Shown here: piece after piece, positions 1 through 10,352 of the stretch
Position numbering within the stretch: the first letter of the stretch is position 1
Layout: each line of letters starts with the position of its first letter
Assembly (NCBI GenBank): GCA_032821775.1
Contig: JAVLRN010000005.1
Coordinates: 1,798,001 to 1,862,000, forward strand
Direction: 5' to 3'
DNA: 64,000 nt
Origin: Sanguinoderma infundibulare
Taxonomy: Eukaryota > Basidiomycota > Agaricomycetes > Polyporales > Polyporaceae
Translations under genes and position numbers: made by a program
Notes under the pieces: model-generated
Told to the model about the DNA's origin: nothing
What the model saw: only the letters and a program-made list of their open reading frames with translations
The model's database searches: none

Positions 1-866
1 ACTCTCCTCTCCGGCAAGCTCCGCCTGACGCATCTCCTCCATGTCGAGTTCCGCCTCCCTGGCCGCTTTCGCATCCAAGGCACGCGAGCGCACTTCCATG
101 TTCTTCATGGTAATGGGGGCGTCCTCGTCGTCTTCGTCCTCGTCGCTATCATCCGAGGATGCATCTGACGCGGTGGGTATGATCTTAAGCGGGCGATCGG
201 CTTGCTTCGACCTTTTGCTCTTCAGCTTCACAGGAAGCTCCTCCTCTTCTTCTTCCTCGTCCGAGCCGAGGTCGAGCTCCTGGGCGGGACCTCTTAGCAG
301 GTCGTCGCTGAACAAATAGACCGCCTGTGAGTTCAAGCGACCTAGAGAGACATGGAACACGTACGTATCCTCTACGCCGTCCATGTCAAAGTCATTGAGG
401 TCTCCATCGAAGCCAACGAACTCTTCGTCTTCATCGCTGTCATGAAATAATGTCCAGAAAGAATGGAATGTGGGCACTCGCGCGGACACCGCGGGAGAAG
501 CATCACGTACTTTGCCCGCTCCTGCAAATCGCCATCGTCTTCCATGTCCTCCCAGCCTTCACTGCTCCCCGCTCCCTCGTCTTCATCCTCAAACCGAGCT
601 TTCTTCTTAGGCTTTGATTTGTCGGACTTGGTCTTGGCCTGACCCTTGGAAGCCACCTTCTCCTTGCCCTTCACTGCAGGTGACCTGACAGATTTGCCCG
701 CATGAGTCTCGGTGTCCTTCACCTTTTTTGCAGGCCGCCTGTTTCCGGCATCGACGTCGTCCGCTTTACGCTTGCCGAGTTTCTTCTGGGATGGCCGTCC
801 GGCGTTTTCTTGCACTTCAGCAAAGGGTGCGGGGTCTCCCTGCTTGCTCTTTGCACGTCTTCCCAT
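1..866 (-). CDS. NOP2: NOP2-type 25S rRNA m5C methyltransferase, N-terminal part (cut by window edge)
   Basis: This is the amino-terminal part of the nucleolar rRNA cytosine-5 methyltransferase needed for large-subunit assembly. The protein opens with MGRRAKSKQGDPAPF, a typical start for the family. A long Lys/Glu-rich nucleolar-type region follows, then the segment MEVRSRALDAKAAREAEL, which is characteristic of the region before the catalytic domain. The SAM-binding and catalytic domain lies outside the window. Exon 1 is 866-511. A clear intron with donor GTACGT and acceptor ACAG spans 510-437. The second exon runs from 436 towards position 1. A further small intron near 370-325 is possible, but the frame is also open through it. 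The start at 866 is the first ATG in frame that gives the family N-terminus. The gene is divergent from the FUN14 gene. Confidence 0.85.
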
Positions 867-1154
867 GGCGAGAGGATTATGAGGAGCAGAAAGGAGGGGT
901 GAGATTAACGATTCCGCGACCGAGCTGCAGACAGAAATTTCAAGCGCCCAGGGGAAGTTGTCCCAGAATGGCAGGCGGACCGGAATGTTTGTCAATATTT
1001 GGGTGTTTTCCTGGAAAGGAAAAACTATCCACGCAACGATCGTGACGTCAGACACCAGGGCGGGTGGGCGGCACCGTTTGGGTCGGACGCTGCAGCAACT
1101 GCGACGAGAGGATCGCCAGCTCGCACCTCGACCACCATCGCGCGTCCCTGCGGC
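867..1154. promoter_or_regulatory. Divergent intergenic region between NOP2 and the FUN14 gene
   Basis: These 288 bases separate two start codons that point away from each other, so the region must hold both promoters and both 5' leaders. I see no clear TATA box. The role is inferred from gene orientation only. Confidence 0.5.
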
Positions 1155-2053
1155 ATGTCTCCCGTAATCCCATCCCTGCTGTCTCGCCCCCTCTGCGGCA
1201 CCCTGCGCAAGGCGCCGTCAGGCTGCGCCCCCGGAAGCGTCACCAAAACATACTTCACTCCCAACAACCTTCGTGGAGGTACACACCGTCCTTTCTTCCA
1301 CCACACCTTCCGACCTTCGTTCTGCAATTGTCCTCCGCCGCCTACCATTCCTCGGCCCCAACAGAGTTTTTCGGTTGTTAGAAAGGGCTCCTTTGGCAAC
1401 TTCCGCACTGTGCCCCTCTACTGGATGAAGGTTGGTTTGTGCGGCGTCGGTCTGTCGCTCACTTTCCTGGCTGCACCGGTGATCTATTGTGACCGTAAGT
1501 CGCCTTCATTTCATTGCAATCCTGTTCTTATGGACTCGACCTTGAGTAGCTGTGACGACCAAGAGTGCGTCTCCTGCAACCATCCCTCCTCCTCAACCTT
1601 ACGCTCAAGCTGCATCGTCGCCCCATCATCCACTACCCCCTCCTCCCCGGTCAAGCGTGAACCTCTATGAGTTGACGTTCGGCACCGTCTGCGGTGTCTG
1701 CGCTGGAGTCTTCGTGAAGAAGGGCGCAAAATTTGTTGCATTTGCCCTCGGTGGTGTCTTCGTTCTCCTCCAGGTGTGTACCCCGACTTCCTCTCAACGT
1801 CATCCATACGCAGTCTATCTGATAACAGTCATCATCCGCACAGTATTTGGGTTCTCTGTCAATCGTGCGCGTGGACTGGAGCCGCGCCGCAAGCCGCTTC
1901 GAGAACCTCGCGTACACAAAAGACGCGTCGGGTGTGTTACGACCACCTAGCGTCGCCTCGCTCTTCCGCTGGATCATTGACTTCTTGACCGCCGACTTCC
2001 AGCCAAGGGCATCATTCGTTGCAGGATTTGCGCTTGGGCTCAGGGTAGGTTGA
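1155..2053 (+). CDS. FUN14 domain-containing mitochondrial membrane protein
   Basis: FUN14-family proteins sit in the mitochondrial outer membrane; the animal member FUNDC1 is a mitophagy receptor. The identification rests on the core YELTFGTVCGVCAGVFVKKG followed by a hydrophobic stretch, and on the family-typical C-terminus GFALGLRVG, which is the last codon run before the stop. Exons: 1155-1494, 1550-1773 and 1844-2053. The introns at 1495-1549 (GTAAGT/TAG) and 1774-1843 (GTGTGT/CAG) keep the frame. Exon 1 is read as continuous. A donor-like GTACAC at 1279 does not rejoin in frame with the nearby acceptors. The N-terminus is basic and could be a mitochondrial targeting region. The upstream segment is poorly conserved in the family, so the exact start is less certain than the core. 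Confidence 0.85.
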
Positions 2054-2217
2054 GCGTTGATGCCCTTGGGAGACATGTATATGAGGAGATATGAAGACGG
2101 ACATTCATGTGTAAAGACTACATACAGTAACATCAACATGAGTTCGGTACATTGTTGACATGTGAACCAGATGAACAGGTATTCGTCAAACGTCGATCAT
2201 GTCGCGAAGGCAAAGCA

Positions 2218-2865
2218 TCAGTTCACTACCAGAGCCTTGACCTGCGAGACAACTTCGTTGTTCTCCTTCCCACGCACAAAGTCCGTTCGCCCCTCCTGAA
2301 TCCACCCGAACAGTTCCTGGAGCACTGGAGGTAGCTCCTGATGATCGCCAACGATGGTCTTGAGCTGCTTCTTCTCCGGGTCCCAACCCTGGACGCTCGT
2401 TTCCTTGATATTCCCGCTCGGCGTCCTCGCGAGCAGTCTGTCGGTCTTCTGGCTCGTGCGATCGTGAACGACGCGCCAGGTGTTCATGAACGAGCCCGTA
2501 TCGGGCAAGCGCGTCGCCTCCTCCGCGAGCGCGGCGAGAACAGAGAAGTCGCGCGGTTGGAGTTGCAGGACATTCCCGCGCGCATCCACGGCGACGTCGG
2601 GCTCGAAGAGCGCCATCGTAAACCCCTCAGGGTCAGCGGGCGCGTTGAGAAGGACGGCGAAGAGGAGGGCGTCCTTCGTGGGCCTGAAGTCCATGACGGA
2701 TGGGTGCGGATTGGCGCGGGAGTGCCAGCCCTGGGCAGATGCGGTGGACATTGGGCGTTCGGAGTGCAGGGAGGAGGACCTGAAGGTCACGGGTGGGTGG
2801 AAGAAGAGGAGGTACGCAGCAGCGAGGGCTGTGAAGATAAAGAGTAGCTTGGAGCTAGAAGCCAA
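2218..2865 (-). CDS. Hypothetical signal-anchor protein, 215 aa
   Basis: This is a single uninterrupted reading frame of 215 residues. I do not recognise the family. The N-terminus carries one hydrophobic segment (about residues 6-21, LLFIFTALAAAYLLFF) preceded by a lysine, which fits a signal anchor or an uncleaved signal peptide. The rest is soluble in character, with a tryptophan-containing middle and a charged C-terminal third. The gene is convergent with the FUN14 gene; the stop codons are about 160 bases apart. Its real-gene status is supported by strong third-position G/C bias and the sensible N-terminus, but not by any recognised domain. Confidence 0.65.
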   Translation of the reverse strand: MASSSKLLFIFTALAAAYLLFFHPPVTFRSSSLHSERPMSTASAQGWHSRANPHPSVMDFRPTKDALLFAVLLNAPADPEGFTMALFEPDVAVDARGNVLQLQPRDFSVLAALAEEATRLPDTGSFMNTWRVVHDRTSQKTDRLLARTPSGNIKETSVQGWDPEKKQLKTIVGDHQELPPVLQELFGWIQEGRTDFVRGKENNEVVSQVKALVVN

Positions 2866-4303
2866 CTTGGCTGGTGGTGATAGATATTTATTGGCGTATT
2901 ATCTGGTTCAGCAGCACGGCTGTGGAAGGGTGGTGGTAGTCACTGAGGACGTCAGTAGTTTAACGTTAGCGTCGGGACTGTGCCAACGGACACAGGAGGA
3001 ACCTCGGAAACTTGCCAGGGAAGGCCAAGCATTTTGCACAATCAACGGCGCAGCTGGGATGGTGGTCCATATGGAAACGTCGTCACAGGCACTCACTGGT
3101 ATCGGCGGAACAACGGACGAGCAACACGCACCGCTGGGCTTCGGACTAGCCTGGTGGTCGCGGTGTTTGCGCAGTGTGGTTATACTGACACTGGGCCGGC
3201 CGGGTCCCTGGGTGGGCGCCCAAGTCAAGCGCCCCACGAAATATTGTGCTTGGCACACGGCGATGGCAGTCTCAGGCTTTTCCTCGACCATGCACATCAA
3301 CTCAATCTCCCAGTCCGTGCCTCACATCACCTCTGGGGATGCACATCTGGAATGCACATCACCTCCGGGAACGGAAACGGGCAGCTCTAAATGTGCAGAT
3401 TGTCCGACCAGGTTCACAGGGCTGCTCTGTAGGCTTCTCTTATCTCACGGATTGTCGTGGACTCGGCAGTACTTACTTATGTACTCACCGCCTCGTCTCC
3501 TCAAGGATATGGTTCTCCCACTAACAGCTTCCGCCTGACTGGCCATATCATCTCATGCTCTTATGCTCAAGCACACGTCTCGGCACTCGGAGATTATTTC
3601 CTGCAACGGTAAGTACTGCCTCAATGCTTCGCTGCTGTCCCTGACTGCGTGGTGGCAGATCTTCTTTCAAAATGCACCGCATCATACCCATGGAGGGCAT
3701 CCTTCGTGGGGTTGCTTGCGTAAAGTTGCCTCAAGTCCGAGACGTCCATCCACTGCTGATGATGTGGCAGCGGTGTTCGGGATTTGATGTAAGACTATCT
3801 GTTCTGACAACCCGTAGTCATGGCTAGCCAGGACGCAGAACTAACCCCTCTCGTTCCAGGTTGCTCAGGAGAAGAAGTGCAGAGCCTTTCGCGGCCAGCC
3901 ATCGAGCGCCCCGCGAGCGATGCAAGTTGACAATGGGCTTCGCCACGAAATTCGCATGAGTTGAGCATTCCAAGAGCTCGAGAGGCGTTACGCCCGTCTC
4001 TTGACGCTCCGAACGTTCTCCCCTGATCGCTGTGCGACACTGACAGCCTGTGCCGCGTTTGCTGGGCGATGGCTGTCGTTCATTTATCGACTGTAAATGT
4101 CCATCTGCACGTCCGCTGCTTTTCCGTGTCGAGATGGGGATTACATCATGAGCAAGTCATCCTTATGTTCGAGCGCATCAATAGCACGGCGAGGCCTTCC
4201 CCCATCACGTCCCTAGGATCATATAGGCGGCAGATCTCGCGTAGAGCGTGTCTGCCAATCGACTTCGTGCCCTCACCGTTCCTAGGGAGAAGCCGTCTTC
4301 AAA
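2866..4303. other. Intergenic region, no gene recognised
   Basis: About 1.4 kb between the hypothetical gene and the first DUF6533 gene. Open frames here are short, or are run-ons from the antisense of the neighbouring gene. Around 3310-3390 there is a locally repetitive patch in which 'gcacatc' recurs several times. No transposase, RNA gene or target-site duplication was recognised. Confidence 0.5.
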
Positions 4304-6032
4304 ATGTCCACGTCTGTGTCGCAGAGTGTCGAAGCTGCCGCGGAGTATTGGTATGTTTGCCCATAGTTGTTGCCGCTGTAGTGCTTACGATCCTGCTTCC
4401 TTATGCAGGGCTTTCACTATCCGGATAGACAACTATTTCACGGTGGTGGCGTTCAGTAAATATCGGCGCTCGTGTGCTCCGTATTAGACGCTGACACTAT
4501 GCCTCCTACAGCGATCCTATACTACGACTTTGCCCTCACGGTGTTCTCCGAGATCGAGTATTTCTGGACATCGGCAAATTGGTCCATAATTTCGGTACTA
4601 TTCTTCGTCAATCGCTACTATGGCCTCCTCGGAGCTATTCCACTAGCTGTCGAATATTTTGGTAGTCCTTCGCAGCATGTCAGTTCTTTCCTTCTAAGCG
4701 AGAATGGCAATGGCTGACACACATCCTTTTAGAGGTACGGCGTCTTTATGAAGTGTCCCCTGCTTGTGCTGATGCCGTCCTCTCACGTAGATGTCGTCAA
4801 TTGCAGACCTATCATCAAGCGTTTGCGATCGCCACCCAAGCGATTGTAGCTAGTGAGTGGCGCATCTCTAACCTGACCTTGAAATCTTACCCCATCTGGG
4901 TTTTATAGTCATGTTGGTGATTCGCACATATGCCTTGTATGATCGGAGCAAGCGCATCCTCGCGTTACTCGTCGTCACACACGTCGGAGGTGCTATCGGC
5001 TGTCTTGTACGAGCTTTCCCTTCCCCTCAGAGCGCGAGCTGACGGTTGTATAGATTGCAATGGTGACCAGCAAAAGTCCGAACGACACTAACATCCCGCT
5101 GCCGTTCACCTTTTCTGGATGTGATCTATCTCTAAGCGATGCACAGTACGTCCTATGGTCTCCTTTTGGTTATGATCTATGAACTGACGTGGCGCACCGC
5201 AGGGGGTTTCGTGAGTAGGGCGTTATGGAGAAATAGGACGGCTTAACACTGATGTTTTATGCTCAAAGATCTTGCCTTAGCATGGACTGCGATGCTGTGG
5301 TTCGATTTAACCATCTTCACGCTCACGCTCGTGCAAGCTATTCGGATGCGTCGCCACGTCCCGGGTGGCCTTCTTGAGATATTGCTTCGAGATGGTAGGA
5401 CGTTCTATTGTCTTTGGATGGAGACCATGCTCACCCCAGTGCTCAACGGCTAGGGTCAATTTACTTCGGGTGAGTGTAACAAGTATATCCTGGTCCGAAC
5501 TGCGAGATACCACTCATGCTGTTGCAGAATCATGGTGGCTTCTAACGTGACGAATATCATCACATTTCTGGTACGTTACGTTCTAAGCGGCGACAGAGCA
5601 GGCACTCATACTAGTCCGGTATTCAGATTACTCCAGTGCGTTGCGCCTCACCGCGTTGTCATATGAAAATATGGTTAATTCCCCCACTCTCAACAGTCTG
5701 GATCAAACCTCAAAGGCCTAGAGACAACACTGACTAATGTGTAAGCTCGAGCTCCTCATCTGCTCGGTTAGAACAAGAACTTACTCACAGTTTGATGCTC
5801 CAGCCTGTCAACGACGCTTACATCGCGCCTGATCCTCAACCTCCGCGATCCAGGCCTCAGACGGCCACATCGGGCGGGTGAGAGCCATCCCACCGCTGGT
5901 GCTTGGACGTCCACTGCAGCACCGCCCACGACCTCGTACATGGCGTCGAACCCATATACCCTCACTCAAATCGAAACGGTCGGCGCATGTGCAACAACAG
6001 AATATACCACTGACGCGACGGCCACCGTTTGA
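4304..6032 (+). CDS. DUF6533 seven-helix membrane protein, copy A (329 aa, 14 exons)
   Basis: This is a basidiomycete-specific multi-pass membrane protein of unknown function. The DUF6533 core is ILYYDFALTVFSEIEYFW (about residues 32-50), followed by further hydrophobic segments that give a seven-helix layout. Exons: 4304-4350, 4409-4455, 4512-4678, 4733-4734, 4791-4852, 4909-5006, 5054-5145, 5203-5210, 5269-5394, 5454-5469, 5528-5570, 5627-5635, 5697-5740 and 5804-6032. Every junction keeps frame. The model is strongly supported because copies B and C give the same exon sizes. The 2-nt exon AG makes the conserved HRCRQLQ junction. The C-terminal tail is polar, Thr/Ala-rich and not conserved between copies. 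It is the first of three tandem copies on the same strand. Confidence 0.9.
4733..4734 (+). other. Two-nucleotide exon (AG) in DUF6533 copy A
   Basis: The exon is two bases long. Upstream intron 4679-4732 ends TTTTAG and downstream intron 4735-4790 starts GTACGG. With it the junction reads CAT-AGA-TGT-CGT (His-Arg-Cys-Arg). Without it the reading frame is lost. Confidence 0.85.
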
Positions 6033-7740
6033 CATACGATGAGAGGGATGTTTGGCTATTGCATTGTTGTGTGGTAATCATCTAGGCAGGTGTTCTCTTC
6101 CGTTAAGCGTAGGACCAGAATTGACGAACAAATGCTCTAGAGGTCGCAACCAAATAGTATAGTACAGTACGTCATTTGCTTTCCCCGCCAATGCCGCTGC
6201 TGACTATCTTTGCCTGTTAGAGTTTAATTCATCACGTCTGTACGAGTCGTGGCACACACAGGCATTGTTGATGGCGCGGTGAACCCCCTCGAACTCGGCA
6301 ACCAACGTTGCGCTTTGAGGGCCGGATCCGCGCTTCGCGGCTCTCGTATAAACTTCAGCTACGTCGCAATTGACTCTGCTCTGACATCGGTGTTGCTCTA
6401 CACTCGCGGCTGCAAGTATGTGCCTGGCTTGGAATGCGGTCTAAAAGGCACCCGTCATGACATCCCCGGTCGATTTGCGCCGTAGTGCGGATCTGCCATG
6501 ACGTATCCGAAGCGCGCTCGAAGCCAACCTTGCGGGCTTGTGTCACGTCTCGACCTCATGGCCTCTCACGTCGCTCGAAGGTTTTGCCTGACCCAGCTAC
6601 GGAGATCCATGCCGCTGTCGAAGAAGGTTCAGCTTGACCTGGTGCGTGGCACATCCCTTTGGGACGTACCCAGACAGGAACTGACCACATCGCGCCATGT
6701 TGTTGCTGCTAGAATATGCGATACTTCCCTTGCAACGGATAACTGTCCCATTGTCAGCATGTTGTTGTCGCGCGAGCTTATTCTGATTGTCCCGCACGAA
6801 ACCAACTTGGGAAACGGGCCGTGGTCCTTGCTCTCTACTACTCGTACGCTTCCGTTCTGATCAAGATGACATCCGCTTTTCAATTCATATGCAGTGCCCG
6901 CTGTGGCATGATAAGGAGCAGCCTTTGGAACCCATACTTGCTCGTGCTGATTCAAAATTCTAAGCCGTTACATAACTCAGTCGAATGACTGTGCTTCATC
7001 AATCAACGACTCAGCCTCTGGAGACCTCGGCTTGATAGTGCATCGACAATCCACAGGACAGCTAGTCACGCTACACAGCACGGAAGCAGCAACCCCCACA
7101 GTCGATTCGGACGTACCACAAGAGGCCGTCCGTCATCTGTGGCTCGATCGTGATGGTTTGGCCCTTCTCATCTACCGAAGGGGTTATGTTGAAGACGTGC
7201 AGAGCTGACGCGACGTTGATGACCAGTCCGTTCTCCGCGAAATATCTCCAGACGCAGGTTCTGATCATCCAGCATCCGTCACTCATTGATTTCTGCGACA
7301 GGTGATATCGGCCGTGCACCAAGCTTGGACTCTTCACAGAGTTTCGAAGGGTGATATGAGGACGTGTCATCACGTGTGGCTAAGGGGAGCTCCGGTAGAG
7401 CAGACCGGGAGCCTCTTTCGGTTCAGTACGAGCAAATCGAAGACCGTGGGAGCAGTCGGTTGAGTAGCACGTTCGTGCAGGCTCATGGTGCTCGCTGACA
7501 CCGTTTGGCTTCTACAGTCCTCGGAGGTTCGCAGAACTTTGGTCCCCAAGACTCATCGAAGCAAAACGACGTCGAGGGAAGGAGGTTCGTCTGTCTTGAT
7601 AGATTCCGATTTTTCTTGGTCCTTGACTGACGGAACTCTCCACTTCTATCACAGTAGGGTCACCAAGTAGGTAGCCTACAAGACTCGAATATCTAAACCA
7701 GACTCGCGCGATGCCCCCCATCTTGAAGGACACGACGAGA
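6033..7740. other. Spacer between DUF6533 copies A and B
   Basis: About 1.7 kb without a recognised gene. One open frame of 100 codons on the minus strand (7373-7071) has an ordinary amino-acid composition but matches no family I know; I do not call it a gene. I see no clear remnant of a fourth DUF6533 copy and no mobile element. Confidence 0.45.
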
Positions 7741-9395
7741 ATGAACGCGCCCCTCTCCGCTGCAGATTTGTGGGTCCTTCGTTATCGATCAGCATGCACT
7801 TCCCAACGGGCTGACTGATCTCCCCCACCAGTGTTTCGGCAGTGCGCCTAGATTCCTCGCTCGCCATTGCGGCGTTTTGTATGTCCACGATTCCTGTCAT
7901 GAACCTTTCTAACGGCTTTACAGCCATCCTGTACTACGACTACGCGCTGACCGTCACGTCGGAGATTGAGTTCTATTGGAGTCCGCCCTCAATGTCCCCG
8001 CCCTTCATGCTGTTCATGGTCAGTCGCTACCTCGGATTGTTAGGCCCACTTCCCGTGTTCTTCGAGTACTTCGGAGGCTTTCCTGAACATGTGAGTAGAT
8101 CCTCGACAGGGTTTAAACTATGCTGATTCTCCCCAGCGGTAGGGATGAAATCTATCTATCACCCACCACAGCGACTGACGATCCACAGATGTCGACAGCT
8201 ACAGCTATACCACCAGATATATGCATATCTGAGCCAAGCTGTTGTCGGTGGTACGTAGTTATAGCGTATAGACTTTCAATGGTGGTTCTGATTGGTCAAG
8301 GCAGTTCTTATGATCTTGCGTACCTACGCCCTGTACAACTGCAACAAGCGGATCCTTTGCGCGCTCATATTTGTGCATATTTGCGGAGGCGTGCAGTGTT
8401 TCGTACGTAGATATGGTGCCTGCCCCTGCAGGAACGGTGTAATGCCTGATGCGTCCTCTGTGCAGGCTGCGATTCTCACAAGCACTAGTCCCTTGTCAAC
8501 AAGCACTCCTCTCGGATTCAAGTTCCCAGGATGCGATCTGTCTCTCACGAAGGAGCAGTAAGTTTTCTGGCAATTCCGCTCAGGCGGTACGTCGATGACT
8601 GAGGTCGCCCTGTTGTTCGTATAGGGGGGTTCGTAAGTTCTTTTATCATATGGCACGCCTACGATCCTGTCATTGTTGCGCTCGCAGATCTCGCCATCGC
8701 CTGGAGCGCACTCCTCTGGTTCGACACGACTATATTCGCTCTGACCCTCTATAAATCTATCAAGATTCGACACGAAATCCCCGGCGGATTAGCTGAAACG
8801 ATGTTTCGTGACGGTACGTCAACGACCCTGCTGCACATGGCTTATGTTGATGCCTCTCTCTAGGCACGCTCTATTACGGGTGAGTTTGTAACTCATGAGA
8901 TGGAATCCTTTCTCATCTGGAGGTAGCATCCTCAACGTGGTGAACATCCTCACTTTTTTGGTGCGTTCTGTCCGCCTTATCCTGACGTAGTGAATAGCTC
9001 AATGTACAACAGCTTACCGGCGTGCGTGCCCTAGCACATGCGTGAAATTTGCTGTGTTGACCTCTGAATCAGTACGACACACCGCTGAAAGGGACAGCGA
9101 CTACCCTGACCAATGTGTAGGTACATTCTTCTTCCAGTGATTACCATGCTAAATCAAACGGTTCGCCAGGCTTTCTGTGACGCTCACTTCAAGGCTAATG
9201 CTCAACCTCCGGGATCCAAGCGCACAGCGTATACCAGGTTTTGCCGAAGGAGGCACGGGTTGGACTACGGGGCGTACCAGCACAAGGATGATATCCTTTA
9301 TGCGACCTACGATCATTACCGACAGTATCCCGATCGATCGCTCTTCCGAATCGTCAGGGGCTCCAGGGAGCTCGGGCGCAGTTGGGGTCGATTAA
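7741..9395 (+). CDS. DUF6533 seven-helix membrane protein, copy B (319 aa, 14 exons)
   Basis: Second tandem copy. The DUF6533 core is ILYYDYALTVTSEIEFYW. Exons: 7741-7769, 7832-7878, 7924-8090, 8138-8139, 8189-8250, 8305-8402, 8466-8557, 8625-8632, 8688-8813, 8864-8879, 8927-8960, 9013-9021, 9073-9116 and 9170-9395. Internal exon sizes equal those of copies A and C, except exon 11, which is 9 nt (three codons) shorter. The start at 7741 gives MNAPLSAADF, close in length and pattern to the N-terminus of copy C. An in-frame ATG at 7711 would add ten residues and cannot be excluded. The tail after LMLNLRDPS diverges from the other copies and is rich in Ser, Gly and Thr. The function is unknown; the array context suggests local duplication. 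Confidence 0.88.
8138..8139 (+). other. Two-nucleotide exon (CG) in DUF6533 copy B
   Basis: The flanking introns are 8091-8137 (GTGAGT to CCCCAG) and 8140-8188 (GTAGGG to CACAG). The spliced junction reads CAT-CGA-TGT-CGA, again His-Arg-Cys-Arg. Confidence 0.85.
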
Positions 9396-10352
9396 GCACA
9401 GTGATGACCGTGCACGGTAAGTTGCGCACATTAGACTTCTACCGAATTATTGGACTGACTCGCCTCGCTTCAGTGGCATCTCGAATCCATGTTGATACAA
9501 TTCCGGCCCCGCAGCTCACCAAACGATTCGCTTCGCGAGTTGTTCCGTATCTATGTCCGTGACGCGATACATCGCTGAAGCTTCGCACCGAATTCTTGCT
9601 CCAATAAAACTTAGATGTTTCGCCCCCGGCCTTCCTACAATCGTCGCGTTTACGTTATTCACTTTTGGGTATCACACATTGGGCATCTCTTCTCAATCGC
9701 CTCGGGTCCGGATTGAGAGAAGCTTCTGAGTCAGGTACGTCCCCAGAGTCACTTTGACAGCGGAGTTTGCTCGTAACCCTCGGCATAGGTCGGCTCCCTC
9801 GGTATGCCACCGTAACAATACACCATCTGACAATTTTCGTGAAGCTCTTGATAACGTAGGCTCGTTGTCTGGCTTGTGTAGAGTCGTCGCGGTATGAGCC
9901 CTGACATGTCACTCTAGGACCAGGATCGAAGAACTACGGCATGAGGGCGGGCGTAATTGAGCATGCTGCTGGCTGTGGGAACCAGGCACGTCCAGTGGCA
10001 AACCCATACGTCTAGCCGAGGGCAAGTGAGCTTCGATCACAGCTGTCGAAGCTATCCGCATGTATGTGCTCATTCGGGTTCCAGGCGTTTTTCCTAGTTA
10101 AGGATGCCCGGCCTCCACGCCCAGCGAGTAGGCCTTCCATACATGCATAGAGTGCAGGCTGAATGAAAGTCAAGTAGGCTGCTCGACGTCCCTGCCTTCT
10201 CAGTCCGTTCATCTACTGGGCCTGGCCAGCGCCGGCTGGTGTTCCGGTGCCTATCATGCCTAAGTCCCCGACTGACTTAGGTGGATCGTCCTGGGGCTGC
10301 GTGGATATAACATTGTCTACTAACTGTTAGGAACCCCCCACAAGCTCCAACG
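9396..10352. other. Spacer between DUF6533 copies B and C
   Basis: About 960 bases with no recognised gene or RNA. It should contain the 3' end of copy B and the promoter of copy C. A 'ggatataaca' stretch near 10310 could be a weak TATA-like element 40 bases upstream of the copy C start codon. Confidence 0.4.

Noticed and set aside
2480..3538. A 352-codon open frame on the plus strand
   Set aside because: Its first third is antisense to the 2218-2865 gene, and the rest has no recognisable domain and an odd composition; it looks like a chance frame in GC-rich DNA.
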